In this document: positions 22,843 through 29,756 of the stretch, in pieces
Layout: every line of letters starts with the position of its first letter
Position numbering within the stretch: the stretch's first letter is position 1
Assembly: GCA_001898425.1 (NCBI GenBank)
Contig: MKTV01000102.1
Location: 1-36,973, forward strand
Direction: 5' to 3'
DNA length: 36,973 nt
DNA from: Rhodospirillales bacterium 69-11
Lineage (GTDB): Bacteria; Pseudomonadota; Alphaproteobacteria; Acetobacterales; Acetobacteraceae
The notes under the pieces: model-generated
The model's input: the letters and a program-made list of their open reading frames with translations, nothing else
Told to the model about the DNA's origin: nothing
Database searches by the model: none
Position numbers and translations under genes: made by a program

Positions 22843-23149
22843 TTTAAGTGATGGGGCTGGGCAGTCGGCATTCAATTGTGAGCGCGCGTTCTGCCTTTGT
22901 GAGCCATTTGCACGAAATGTGTTCCGCGGATTTCTGCTGGGAGACTTCGGAACAAATCAGGAATGCCAGCGGCGTTCTTGCGTCGGTCATCATCGACGCG
23001 AATGTGCTCGGCACGATCGGTCGATTTCACTCCATCCGATGGTGATCCCACTTGGGCCACGCAGCCCCACGAGGGTCTCCCGAGGTCGGCGGGTAGCGTG
23101 ACCTAGAGGGATTCACAAAGCCACCGTGCTTCGCCTAGAATCCTGGCCC
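22843..23149. other. gap; possible PIN-domain remnant
   Basis: The plus strand at about 22980-23045 reads ASVIIDANVLGTIGRF, which resembles the first strand of a PIN-type nuclease toxin (one Asp and a VLG-type loop), but it stops after a few more codons. No antitoxin partner is visible. No other gene was found in this stretch. Confidence 0.25.
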
Positions 23150-23392
23150 ATGCCGACCGTCCGATTTACTTGGAACGCTCAGTTGGTCGATGTGCGACGC
23201 GAGGTGTGCCGCCGGGCACGCTGGGACAAAGCAGCGCGTGCTTGGGCGATGACCCCGTCAGAGGCAGAGGCTTTCGTGATTGCCGGCCACTTAAGGCTCG
23301 ATCTTCTCAAGATGCATGCGGAGATCGCGGTCGATGATACCCGATGGTGTGTCGGCTTTGTGAGTGGTGCTCCGGAGCGGCTGTCGGCTTAA
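23150..23392 (+). CDS. small unknown protein (80 residues)
   Basis: The ATG at 23150 (MPTVRFTWNAQLVDVRREVC) starts a compact soluble protein with Trp/Arg-rich pattern RRARWDKAARAWAMTPSEAE, a helix AEAFVIAGHLRLDLLKMHAE and a strand pair IAVDDTRWCVGFVSG. The alternating strand-helix-strand-strand layout suggests a small alpha/beta fold. It reads as a genuine conserved-type gene, but I do not recognise a function. It sits between a decayed repA piece and the methyltransferase. Confidence 0.55.
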   Translation: MPTVRFTWNAQLVDVRREVCRRARWDKAARAWAMTPSEAEAFVIAGHLRLDLLKMHAEIAVDDTRWCVGFVSGAPERLSA

Positions 23393-23499
23393 CGGTCGAC
23401 TCGCAGATCCTCGCCAACGGATATCCGCCGGTGACGATTGGCCTCGGCATGATGATGTGTAGTGCGGCGAGGCTTTGCCCTTGAGGCGCACCTCAAGCC

Positions 23500-23760
23500 G
23501 ACCTTGAAGTCAGCCTGACAGTCGATCGAAATCCCGGTTTATAATTAAGATGTATTGAGTAGTGATAAGCGGATGAACGCTCGCTGTGGTTGTGTTTGTA
23601 CGCTGAACGAAGTCCTGGGATAGGGAGTGGTTCGCTGAGTTGATGAGAGCACCAACTCCATCGTTGATGTCGGCCGACATAAGGCCGCACTCATACAGCC
23701 GATTACGATTGAGCCGACAGAGTTGGAGATACTCGGCGAAATACGGCGAATGAGCATCGG
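23500..23760 (-). pseudogene. strongly decayed repA C-terminal fragment
   Basis: On the minus strand, shifting frames give RLYECGLMSADI and then YVGRHQRWSWCSHQLSEPLP. These line up with LRDRSMSLDIYVWLAWRCHQ and LSKPTPISW of the intact RepA at 24993-25931. The DNA match (CTGAGTTGATGA, then GATGTC followed by CGACATA) is clear, while several indels break the frame. It is an old relic, more diverged than the 18516 fragment. Confidence 0.5.
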
Positions 23761-23803
23761 TGTCTGAGGGCACGCTGGGACAAGGGAACACGTCCCTGGG
23801 TTA

Positions 23804-24380
23804 TGAACGGCGCGGAGTAGGAGGCTGAGCAGCCGAGGTATTGCCGGCAACCCGGCAACCCGGCAACCCGGCAAAATGGCAATTAGCGGCCAAAGCGTCC
23901 AATGGGTTCCGAAGCCACGTGGCGACTGGATTCGTCATCTGGTCACAGGCGAGCCGGGCACAGGCACCCGCCAGTTTCATCAGCATCGGGACTGTGGATC
24001 CTTCTTGGCGGCTCGCTGGTTTCCGCAAGGGCCGACAGCGTCCGTCGTTGGCATCGCATTTGCCGTTCATTTTTGCTGGCAATGCGGCAATCTGGCCGCC
24101 ACTCCTCCGACTTCTCGACAATAGATTCTCGATCCCCGAGCCCGTGATACGCGCTCAGGTCCCTACGTACGGACAACCCGGAAAAACGGAAACCGCTGAT
24201 CGGCTTAAAGATCTGTCCATGGTTTCCGATCTCGAACTGCCTGGCGGGGCACCGGTACCGGCCTCAGGCATCTATGAACTCCTGAACGTGCTTGGGGCGT
24301 TTACCAGTACGCGGACCGTTTGGACTGAAGGCGAACCACTCCCACCCACCCCCATGGCTAATCCTGGCGGCGCACCACGG
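23804..24380 (+). repeat. long dispersed repeat, copy B
   Basis: Collinear with copy A at 20081-20660 and clearly similar through the whole length. It differs in the GGCAA cluster, which here is a clean tandem array of the octamer CCGGCAAC (23844-23875, three exact units plus one variant). It also lacks about 25 bp near 24085. The copy ends inside a broken SGIYELLNVLG gene. Confidence 0.7.
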
Positions 24381-24404
24381 CCGCTGCGGGGGAGTGACAT
24401 TTAG
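24219..24404 (+). pseudogene. truncated copy of the SGIYELLNVLG small-protein family
   Basis: The ATG at 24219 and the first 45 codons match the intact copy (PASGIYELLNVLGAF, EGEPLPPTP). One base is missing in the codon run after PPTP, so the reading becomes MANPGGAPRPLRG and stops. The homologous DNA ends just after this point, about 100 bp short of the intact gene. Confidence 0.6.
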
Positions 24405-24421
24405 GAAGTCGAGCGGTGGTC

Positions 24422-24505
24422 GTGGGGTTAACCGACCGCAGTCAGTCGAGCATGGGCGGTTGGGCGAGGTGGTCGAGGTATGGGAGTTGGCTTGCTGGGT
24501 GCAGA
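24422..24505 (-). pseudogene. internally deleted repA 3' tail
   Basis: The minus strand ends ARLTAVG with the stop inside GGTTAACCCCAC, exactly as in the intact repA at 24993. The match jumps directly to the stretch around 25190 (GGAGTTGGCTT). The tail and a mid-gene piece are joined with the intervening part deleted. It forms a direct repeat with 24987-25015 that brackets the toxin-antitoxin remnant. Confidence 0.55.
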
Positions 24506-24560
24506 CTTCGTCCCGGCACTACACAATTGTAGCCATCTACTGAGTACAAGGACTCTTCGC

Positions 24561-24803
24561 ATGGGCGTTCGGATCTCAATCCGACTTGACGACGACGTGC
24601 ATGCCGAACTTGAGGCTCAAGCCCAGTCGCGCGGGATGGGCTTGGCGGCCCTACTACGTGATCTCGCGACGGAAGCGGCACGGGCGGCGTGGCGAGAGCG
24701 CATCCGTCAGGCCAGTGCGATCGTCGCCGCGCACGCTGCAGCCCATCCCGAGGGAAAGGCCTTCTATGAGGGCTGGGGTATGCCGCGCGCTGATGCCGGT
24801 TGA
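24561..24803 (+). CDS. ribbon-helix-helix-type antitoxin
   Basis: The ATG at 24561 gives 80 residues. The N-terminus MGVRISIRLDDDVHAELEAQ has the strand-then-helix pattern of MetJ/Arc/CopG regulators, followed by SRGMGLAALLRDLATEAARA as the second helix. The C-terminal part is helical and ends AFYEGWGMPRADAG, suitable for wrapping a toxin. It overlaps the downstream toxin-like frame by 11 bp, the normal arrangement of type II systems. It lies between two copies of a repA tail, in the replicon-debris region. Confidence 0.65.
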   Translation: MGVRISIRLDDDVHAELEAQAQSRGMGLAALLRDLATEAARAAWRERIRQASAIVAAHAAAHPEGKAFYEGWGMPRADAG

Positions 24804-24975
24804 GGGTGCGCCGTTCAGCCCACGGGCTGGCCAGATCGTGCTTGCCGACTGGCCCGGCGATGCGCGGGCCAAGGAGCCCAACAAGCGGCGGCTGAGCGGT
24901 CGAGCTGGGTTGGCGGCTTCAGTGGTAGTCCACAACCCCAGCTCGCAGATCACTCAGTGCGCCGACAGCAACTAG
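24793..24975 (+). pseudogene. truncated PemK/MazF-like toxin
   Basis: The ATG at 24793 overlaps the antitoxin. The first part, FSPRAGQIVLADWPGDARAK and EPNKRR, has the opening beta-strands of a PemK/MazF ribonuclease, where a family member would continue PAVVV. Here it reads LSGRAGLAASVVVHNPSS and stops at residue 60, about half the normal length. The rest of the fold is absent, so ribonuclease activity is unlikely. Confidence 0.6.
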
Positions 24976-24992
24976 ATAGTCCAACCGTGGGG

Positions 24993-25931
24993 TTAACCGA
25001 CCGCAGTCAGGCGAGCGATTGGCGGCTGGGCGGGGTAAAGCGTCACCCCCGCATCGCTGACGCTGAGTCGCGCTTCGGGGTAGGCGGCAGCGGCGGCGCC
25101 AAGTGCTTCCAGAAAGCTAGGTTTGAAGTGCTTGATCGCCTTGAATCCTGCCCCGAACTGGGCATGAATGGCCGGCCAGGATATAGGAGTTGGCTTACTG
25201 AGTTGATGACAGCGCCAAGCCAGCCATACATAGATGTCTAGCGACATACTCCGATCCCGGAGTTGCCTTATGGCTGCCTCGAGCAGTGGGACTGGATGGT
25301 CCCGCAGAGCCTTCCAGAAGGTTTCATCAAGGACCACCCGCTCTTCCCAAAGCGAGCCCTGATCGCCTTCCGGCACCTTGAATCTCAGTCCTGATGTGAC
25401 GATTGCTCCGCGTGCCCAACCTTCCTGCGCTTCGTTTTCCCAGAAGAATTTCAAGGTGCAGGCCGATATCCGTGCGGCTTGCTCCCGTAGGCCACGGGCG
25501 GTCTCGCCGCCTATAGAAAGCCCCATCCGCTCCATCCAGTCTCGCATAGAGCGCCCGAGGGCTACCTCTCGACTGCCCGTTCGCACGGCCTGGGTTTGTA
25601 GGTAGAGCAGGATCATCCGGGCGCGGGCTCCATAGGGCACACCATACGTCACGATCTTGCCTCGCGACTTCATGCGACCTGGTTCGACCCAGAGGGTGAC
25701 TTGATGGCCCTTCTTCTCCCATGTCTGGTCGTCTGAGAGGCGCTTGTGCGGCAGGCTAGTTAGGCAGAACCCAGTGTAGCTGATGCCGATCCGCTGGCTT
25801 TCGTCAGCCATCACTTCCGCAGCGATGTCGACGAAAGGTCGTTGTCTTTCTGGGACCATTTCCCGAGCACGTTCGCGGCCGTGAAGAAGCACTAGCTGAT
25901 GCAGCCTATTGGCTGTCTCGTCGCGATCCAC
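24993..25931 (-). CDS. repA: plasmid replication initiator RepA (intact)
   Basis: Start: the frame is open to a TTG at 25988, but the GTG at 25929-25931 has GAGGG four bases upstream, and the TTG lies against an iteron, so the GTG is preferred (312 residues). The protein belongs to the RepA family with a C-terminal initiator domain. Conserved stretches are FVDIAAEVMADESQRIGISY, LPHKRLSDDQTWEKKGHQVT, a central block with ILLYLQTQAVRTGSREVALG, and a winged-helix-like C-terminus (MSLDIYVWLAWRCHQLSK, FGAGFKAIKHFKPSFLEALG). It should bind GGTTAACCCCAC-type iterons: five lie just upstream at 25991-26174 and one overlaps its stop codon. Together they form a self-contained theta-type replicon. Whether it works alongside the second repA is unknown. 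Confidence 0.88.
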   Translation of the reverse strand: MDRDETANRLHQLVLLHGRERAREMVPERQRPFVDIAAEVMADESQRIGISYTGFCLTSLPHKRLSDDQTWEKKGHQVTLWVEPGRMKSRGKIVTYGVPYGARARMILLYLQTQAVRTGSREVALGRSMRDWMERMGLSIGGETARGLREQAARISACTLKFFWENEAQEGWARGAIVTSGLRFKVPEGDQGSLWEERVVLDETFWKALRDHPVPLLEAAIRQLRDRSMSLDIYVWLAWRCHQLSKPTPISWPAIHAQFGAGFKAIKHFKPSFLEALGAAAAAYPEARLSVSDAGVTLYPAQPPIARLTAVG

Positions 25932-25990
25932 GTCGCCCTCATGAGCAATAGTCCAGGCAACCTGCCCGGCAGAAATAGCTGGTGTCAACT

Positions 25991-26174
25991 GTGGGGTTAA
26001 CCGACCGAGCTATTTGAAGACTAGTAGGTCTTACTAGTAGTTTGGCCGGTTCTCCCCACGGGAAAACATGGAGTCGCGCCGGTTCTCCCCACAGCTGAGG
26101 CCGGTTAACCCCACGGGGTAATTCTCCTGCGTGAGGACGACTCGGGAAAGCATTCGACGGTCGGTTAACCCACA
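25991..26174. repeat. iterons / putative origin for the 24993-25931 repA
   Basis: Five copies of a 16-18 bp element: GTGGGGTTAACCGACCG at 25991 (inverted), GGCCGGTTCTCCCCACGG at 26044, GCCGGTTCTCCCCACAG at 26078, GGCCGGTTAACCCCACGG at 26099, and GGTCGGTTAACCCACAC at 26159. A further copy overlaps the repA stop (24987) and another lies at 24422. The region between (26007-26040, TATTTGAAGACTAGTAGGTC) is AT-rich. This is the layout of an iteron-controlled origin directly upstream of its initiator. Confidence 0.7.
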
Positions 26175-26328
26175 CGCCCGAGTCGCTTGTTTGATTCGAG
26201 ATTGGTGCCTAGTTCCTCACGATGCCGAGGAATTGCCAGCAACGCGGCAACTCGCAGCATGCACGAGTTTCACCTGCCGCGCCGAGCTGAACAGGGGCGG
26301 ACGCCCATCCAGGAGCATCTTATTGCCG

Positions 26329-26951
26329 CAGGCAGCGATCATTTATCTGCAGTCCGAGGCGCTGCGCACAGGCAGCCGTGATATCGAGCTCGGAGGGAGC
26401 CTGCGGGCCTTCCTCGGGCGCCTGGAACTGCCGGTAGGTGGCAAGACGACCAAACTCGTCCGCGAGGAGGCCGATCGCATCAGTCGGTGCCGCCTGACCT
26501 TCCATGCCAAGCGGCAGGGGGAAGCCTGCTGGTGAACCAGAACATCGTGGATGTGGCGATGTTCGTCGACGACCCTGGGGCGGCTGGGCAGGGCACACTG
26601 TTCGTCGAGACCGCCCGGTTGAGCGAAACCTTCTTCCAGCAGCTCAAGAAGCACGCCGTCCCGCTCGATGAGGCCGCGATCCGCCACATACGCACCTCCT
26701 CAATGGCGCTCGAAGTGTACTGTTGGCTCGCCTACCGGTTGCACTCCCTCGTTGCGCCGAAGCCGATCACCTGGGCGGCGCTGGCTGGCCAGTTTGGCGC
26801 GGGCATCAGGCTGCGGAAGCATTTCAAGCCGGCCTTCGTCGAAAGCCTGGCCCTGGCGGTGTATCGCGACGCTCGGGTCGAGATCACAGAAACAGGGGTG
26901 CTGCTGCAGCCCTCGCCACCGCCGGTTCGCAAGCTCCTGAAACAGGGGTAG
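26329..26951 (+). pseudogene. repA with a frameshift and no 5' end
   Basis: The plus strand reads IIYLQSEALRTGSRDIELGG, then SLRAFLGRLELPVGGKTTKL, up to FHAKRQGEACW and a stop. Shifting one base within a GGGGG run near 26517 gives LLVNQNIVDVAMFVDD, FVETARLSETFFQQLKK, a DEAAIRHIRTSSMALEVYCW block and a full C-terminus (LALAVYRDARVEITETGV). The N-terminal about 100 residues are absent. A single-base change in a homopolymer could be a sequencing error, but the missing 5' end argues for a real relic. Confidence 0.7.
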
Positions 26952-27575
26952 GCCAGGACGGCAAAGTTCACGTACGTAATATCGTTAGGCGATGCAGCGC
27001 TCGCCGTTGCGGACGATCCTGGTGGCCGAGCATCCAACTAGCGTGCCTGGGTAATGAGCTGCGCGGAGTTGGAAGCTGAACAGCCGAGGCCATTGCCGGC
27101 ATCATGGCAATGAGCACCCAAAGTGTCCCGTGGGTTCCGAAGCCACATGGCGATTGGAATTCGTCATCTGGTCACAGGCGAACCGTGTGGAGATGTAAGT
27201 GCTGTTTTCCGGCGACCCTCTCTGGTTCAGGTCTGCCTCAACGTCGTGATCACGCCCGGCTCGGGCGCGTCGTTTCGGCCTGATTGGGCGCTGGGTTATC
27301 GGTCTCTCTTTTACCGCCGCATTGCCGCCTTGCCATGATGCTGCATTGCCAGCAAAAGGAGCCAACATTGCACGTCAGTTCGGCAGAAATTCGGGAGCAA
27401 ACCTTGGCCGCGGCCTTTAGAGCGTCGGCAGCCCGCCGATAGCCGATTTCATGGACACAGGGCGCTCTATGTAAGCGCCGGCCACCTTTGCGGCCTGTTC
27501 ACGGGCACAGCAGCTGCCTTCGAACCAGCTCAATTGAGATTGCGGCTCGCAAATGCGTCAAATATGCTCACTTGC
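26952..27575. other. leader region of the second repA operon, with short repeat copy
   Basis: It holds copy C of the dispersed repeat (27052-27184), and further TTGCC and GGCAA motifs around 27314-27354. Otherwise no gene was recognised. It is likely to contain the promoter and copy-control sequences for the HTH-repA pair that starts at 27576. Confidence 0.4.
27052..27184 (+). repeat. long dispersed repeat, shortened copy C
   Basis: Matches the first about 170 bp of copies A and B (GAGCTGCGCGGAGTTGGAAG; CATTGCCGGC; GTGGGTTCCGAAGCCACATG; TCATCTGGTCACAGGCGA) with the GGCAA array reduced. It then stops, without the SGIYELLNVLG gene. It lies upstream of the second intact repA operon. Confidence 0.65.
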
Positions 27576-27827
27576 ATGGTGGGATTGCAAAATGACTTAC
27601 TAACACCGGCACAGTGCAGAATGGCACGGGCTGGGCTCGGCTTGTCTATCACTGAGGCCTCGAAGGCGTCGCTCGTGAGCCGCGCCACAATTACGCGCTT
27701 CGAGAACGGGAACGACATCAAGCCGGTGCTCCGATCGGCGCTGCGTGCCGCGTTCGAGCGCCTTGGGGCAGTGATTACAGAAAGCGGAGTCGAGATCACG
27801 CAGAAGCGGGGGAGGGAGGGGGCATGA
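27576..27827 (+). CDS. small XRE-like helix-turn-helix regulator in the repA operon
   Basis: The frame is open from a TTG at 27534, with ATGs at 27564 and 27576; the 27576 start gives 83 residues and fits the domain best. The motif LTPAQCRMARAGLGLSITEA followed by SKASLVSRATITRFENGN is a clear HTH of the XRE type. The C-terminal part (RSALRAAFERLGAVITESGV) is typical of short HTH proteins that sit in front of genes they control. Its stop overlaps the repA start (ATGA, 27824-27827), so it is translationally coupled and probably represses the operon or sets copy number. Confidence 0.75.
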   Translation: MVGLQNDLLTPAQCRMARAGLGLSITEASKASLVSRATITRFENGNDIKPVLRSALRAAFERLGAVITESGVEITQKRGREGA

Positions 27828-28738
27828 CGGAGGAGACCGATCAAGGCGATTTCCTCGCCGGCCTCAAGCTGCCCCGCACTGCGGCGAGGATTCTGAAATT
27901 CGCGCACGAGATCCAGGACGCTCGACCGGAAAGGCCCGACTACCTGCATAGTGTTCTCTGCCAGGTAGGTCTGCCGCGCAGTGAGACGAAAGCTTTAACG
28001 TTCGAACGGACCAACGGGAACGCCTCGCTGCTCATTGAGGCGGGAAAGTTGTGGAACGGGACGACATGGATGCAGCAGCCGCTGCCGTGCGGCACGCGGC
28101 CTCGCCTTGCTCTTGTGCATGTCAGCAGCGAGGCGGTCAGGTCTCAATCGCCGGTAGTCGAGATTGGAGGCTCTGTTAGGGAGTTCCTGATCCGCCTCGG
28201 AGTGGATACAGGCGGGCGGGAATACGCAACATTTACCAAGCAGATGCGCGCGTTATCAGCTTGCCGGATGAGTCTAGGGTTCGGAACCGAGACAATCGAT
28301 GCCAAGCCGATTGAGCGCTTCAACGCATGGACCGATGCTGAGGGCGACCGCCATAGCCCTGGCGTAATCGAGCTGACCCCAAAGTTTTTTGCTTCGCTGA
28401 CCGAGTTCGCTGTTCCGCTGGATGCACGCGCCCTGGCAGCGCTGAAGCACAGCGCTTTGGCGCTCGATGTCTATACCTGGCTCGCGCACCGCTTGCTGAG
28501 GGTGAAGCGTGTAACCGGCGAGCGGGTAACGTGGAAGAACCTGCGTGATCAGTTCGGGCAGGAGTATGCTGACCCAAAGAACTTCAAGCGTAAGATGGTC
28601 GCCACCCTGCGCTCAGTCCTCGCCGTCTACCCCGACGCGCGGATCGAGCCAGTGCTAGGCGGCTTGATCCTCCTCCCATCTCAGCCGCCAGTGCCCAAGA
28701 TCGCGCACCAGATCATCACCAAAGAGATCGGGAAGTAG
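27824..28738 (+). CDS. repA: second plasmid replication initiator RepA (intact)
   Basis: 304 residues starting MTEETDQGDFLAGLKLPRTA. It belongs to the same broad RepA family as the 24993 gene but is clearly different. Matching landmarks are LALVHVSSEAVRSQSPVVEI, RVTWKNLRDQFGQEYADP and the C-terminal VYPDARIEPVLGG with ILLPSQPPVP. It overlaps an upstream HTH regulator by 4 bp. Directly downstream are six copies of a 19-bp iteron, so this gene and the array together look like the functional origin of this replicon. The neighbouring conjugation operon is collinear and intact, which also suggests this is the live replication system. Confidence 0.9.
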   Translation: MTEETDQGDFLAGLKLPRTAARILKFAHEIQDARPERPDYLHSVLCQVGLPRSETKALTFERTNGNASLLIEAGKLWNGTTWMQQPLPCGTRPRLALVHVSSEAVRSQSPVVEIGGSVREFLIRLGVDTGGREYATFTKQMRALSACRMSLGFGTETIDAKPIERFNAWTDAEGDRHSPGVIELTPKFFASLTEFAVPLDARALAALKHSALALDVYTWLAHRLLRVKRVTGERVTWKNLRDQFGQEYADPKNFKRKMVATLRSVLAVYPDARIEPVLGGLILLPSQPPVPKIAHQIITKEIGK

Positions 28739-28740
28739 CG

Positions 28741-29050
28741 TTCGGGCATTTGGTACCCCCGTGGTCGGCCGGGCTACAACCACACGGCAGTCGTTCGGGC
28801 ATTTGGTACCCCTCGGCCGGATTCCTTCAACTTACCCTCTATCAGGGGTCCGACACGTGGCCTGCGCCTTTCGGGCATTTGGTACCCCTGAGCCTGTCCA
28901 GCACAGGAAGGGCGTAGCGGGGCCGAAGCCGAGCTGGCCCCCTGTGGATCGGGAAAGCTATCCACGGGTGGTTGGTACCCAGCATTCGGGCATTTGGTAC
29001 CCCAGATTTCGGGCAGATGGCACCCGTTCGGTTCGGGCATTCGGCACCCC
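28741..29050. repeat. iteron array / putative oriV of the second repA
   Basis: Four exact copies of TTCGGGCATTTGGTACCCC start at 28741, 28794, 28870 and 28985. Two variants (TTCGGGCAGATGGCACCC at 29008 and TTCGGGCATTCGGCACCCC at 29032) follow. Spacings are 53, 76, 115, 23 and 24 bp. Between copies three and four lie two DnaA-box-like sites in opposite orientation (TGTGGATCG at 28943 and CTATCCACG at 28958). The array begins 2 bp after the repA stop. This is a typical iteron origin, where RepA and DnaA would open the DNA. Confidence 0.85.
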
Positions 29051-29302
29051 CTAAACCGATAGCTACTTCCTCTAGACTCCCTTTAGCCTTTTCCGATGAT
29101 GGCGACCGAGGATGTGGATCCTTTCCGCCGACGGCGAAGGACGGCCACATTTGGCCCGCAGAGCATCGCGCCGCTTGAGGAAGCGGAAGGATACGGATCT
29201 AGCGGTCACGGGGTTGGGATGGCACCAGACCCACGGGTACGTGACATGTTTCGGAGGCTTGATAAAAGACGAACGTGAATACACGCGCAGAGACCCGATT
29301 CG

Positions 29303-29701
29303 ATGGCGAAAGGCCGACCCAGCACATCATCCAGGTCGTCACGTTTCCAGTCGGACCGAAAGGTCCGCTCGCCGCCGCTGATTGCGCAGGCTCCCAAAGA
29401 AGGTAGAGCCGGTAAGCACCCTTCTTCTCCGGACGCAGAGATCTGCGCCGCCGGAGAGGAATCACAACTCGAATTCCAGCGAATATTCGGTGTTAACCTG
29501 AGGTCTGCCCGACTAAAATCGGGCCTAAAGCAATCTGAAGTTGCCATAATCACCGGACTCACTCAGCAGTATCTGTCGTTGATTGAGGCTGGACAACAAA
29601 ACCTCACGATAAGAACCATGGCTATTCTTGCGAAAGTTGTCGACCACGATTTGCTCGACCTTCTCAAAAAGGTGGTCGACACACCGCCGAAGCCCGAGTA
29701 G
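29303..29701 (+). CDS. XRE family transcriptional regulator upstream of the trb operon
   Basis: 132 residues. The first about 55 are basic, Ser/Pro-rich and probably disordered. Residues 60-125 form a Cro/C1-type domain with FGVNLRSARLKSGLKQSEVA, the recognition part ITGLTQQYLSLIEAGQQNLT and a final helix. The DNA is AT-richer than its neighbours, a possible sign of separate origin. It is 55 bp upstream of trbB, and a perfect palindrome (29736-29753) sits between them over the trbB start, so it is a strong candidate for the repressor of conjugation genes. Confidence 0.85.
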   Translation: MAKGRPSTSSRSSRFQSDRKVRSPPLIAQAPKEGRAGKHPSSPDAEICAAGEESQLEFQRIFGVNLRSARLKSGLKQSEVAIITGLTQQYLSLIEAGQQNLTIRTMAILAKVVDHDLLDLLKKVVDTPPKPE

Positions 29702-29735
29702 CCACACCCAACCTTTCGCTTGCCGAGTGTCGACG

Positions 29736-29753
29736 CACATGTTTTAACATGTG
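29736..29753. promoter_or_regulatory. palindromic operator candidate over the trbB start
   Basis: CACATGT (29736-29742) and ACATGTG (29747-29753) are perfect 7-bp arms around TTTA. The site is next to the end of the XRE gene and overlaps the GTG and nearly reaches the ATG of trbB. XRE dimers bind such short palindromes, so it is a natural place for repression of the trb operon or autoregulation. Confidence 0.5.
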
Positions 29754-29756
29754 GTT

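Noticed and set aside
22980-23045. PIN-domain toxin start (VIIDANVLG)
   Set aside because: Only about 20 codons resemble the family and the frame stops, with no antitoxin partner. It may be chance or a tiny relic.
23801-24124. Frames on both strands through the long repeat leader
   Set aside because: Comparison of copies A, B and C shows indels that are not multiples of three, so neither frame is kept. Treated as non-coding repeat.
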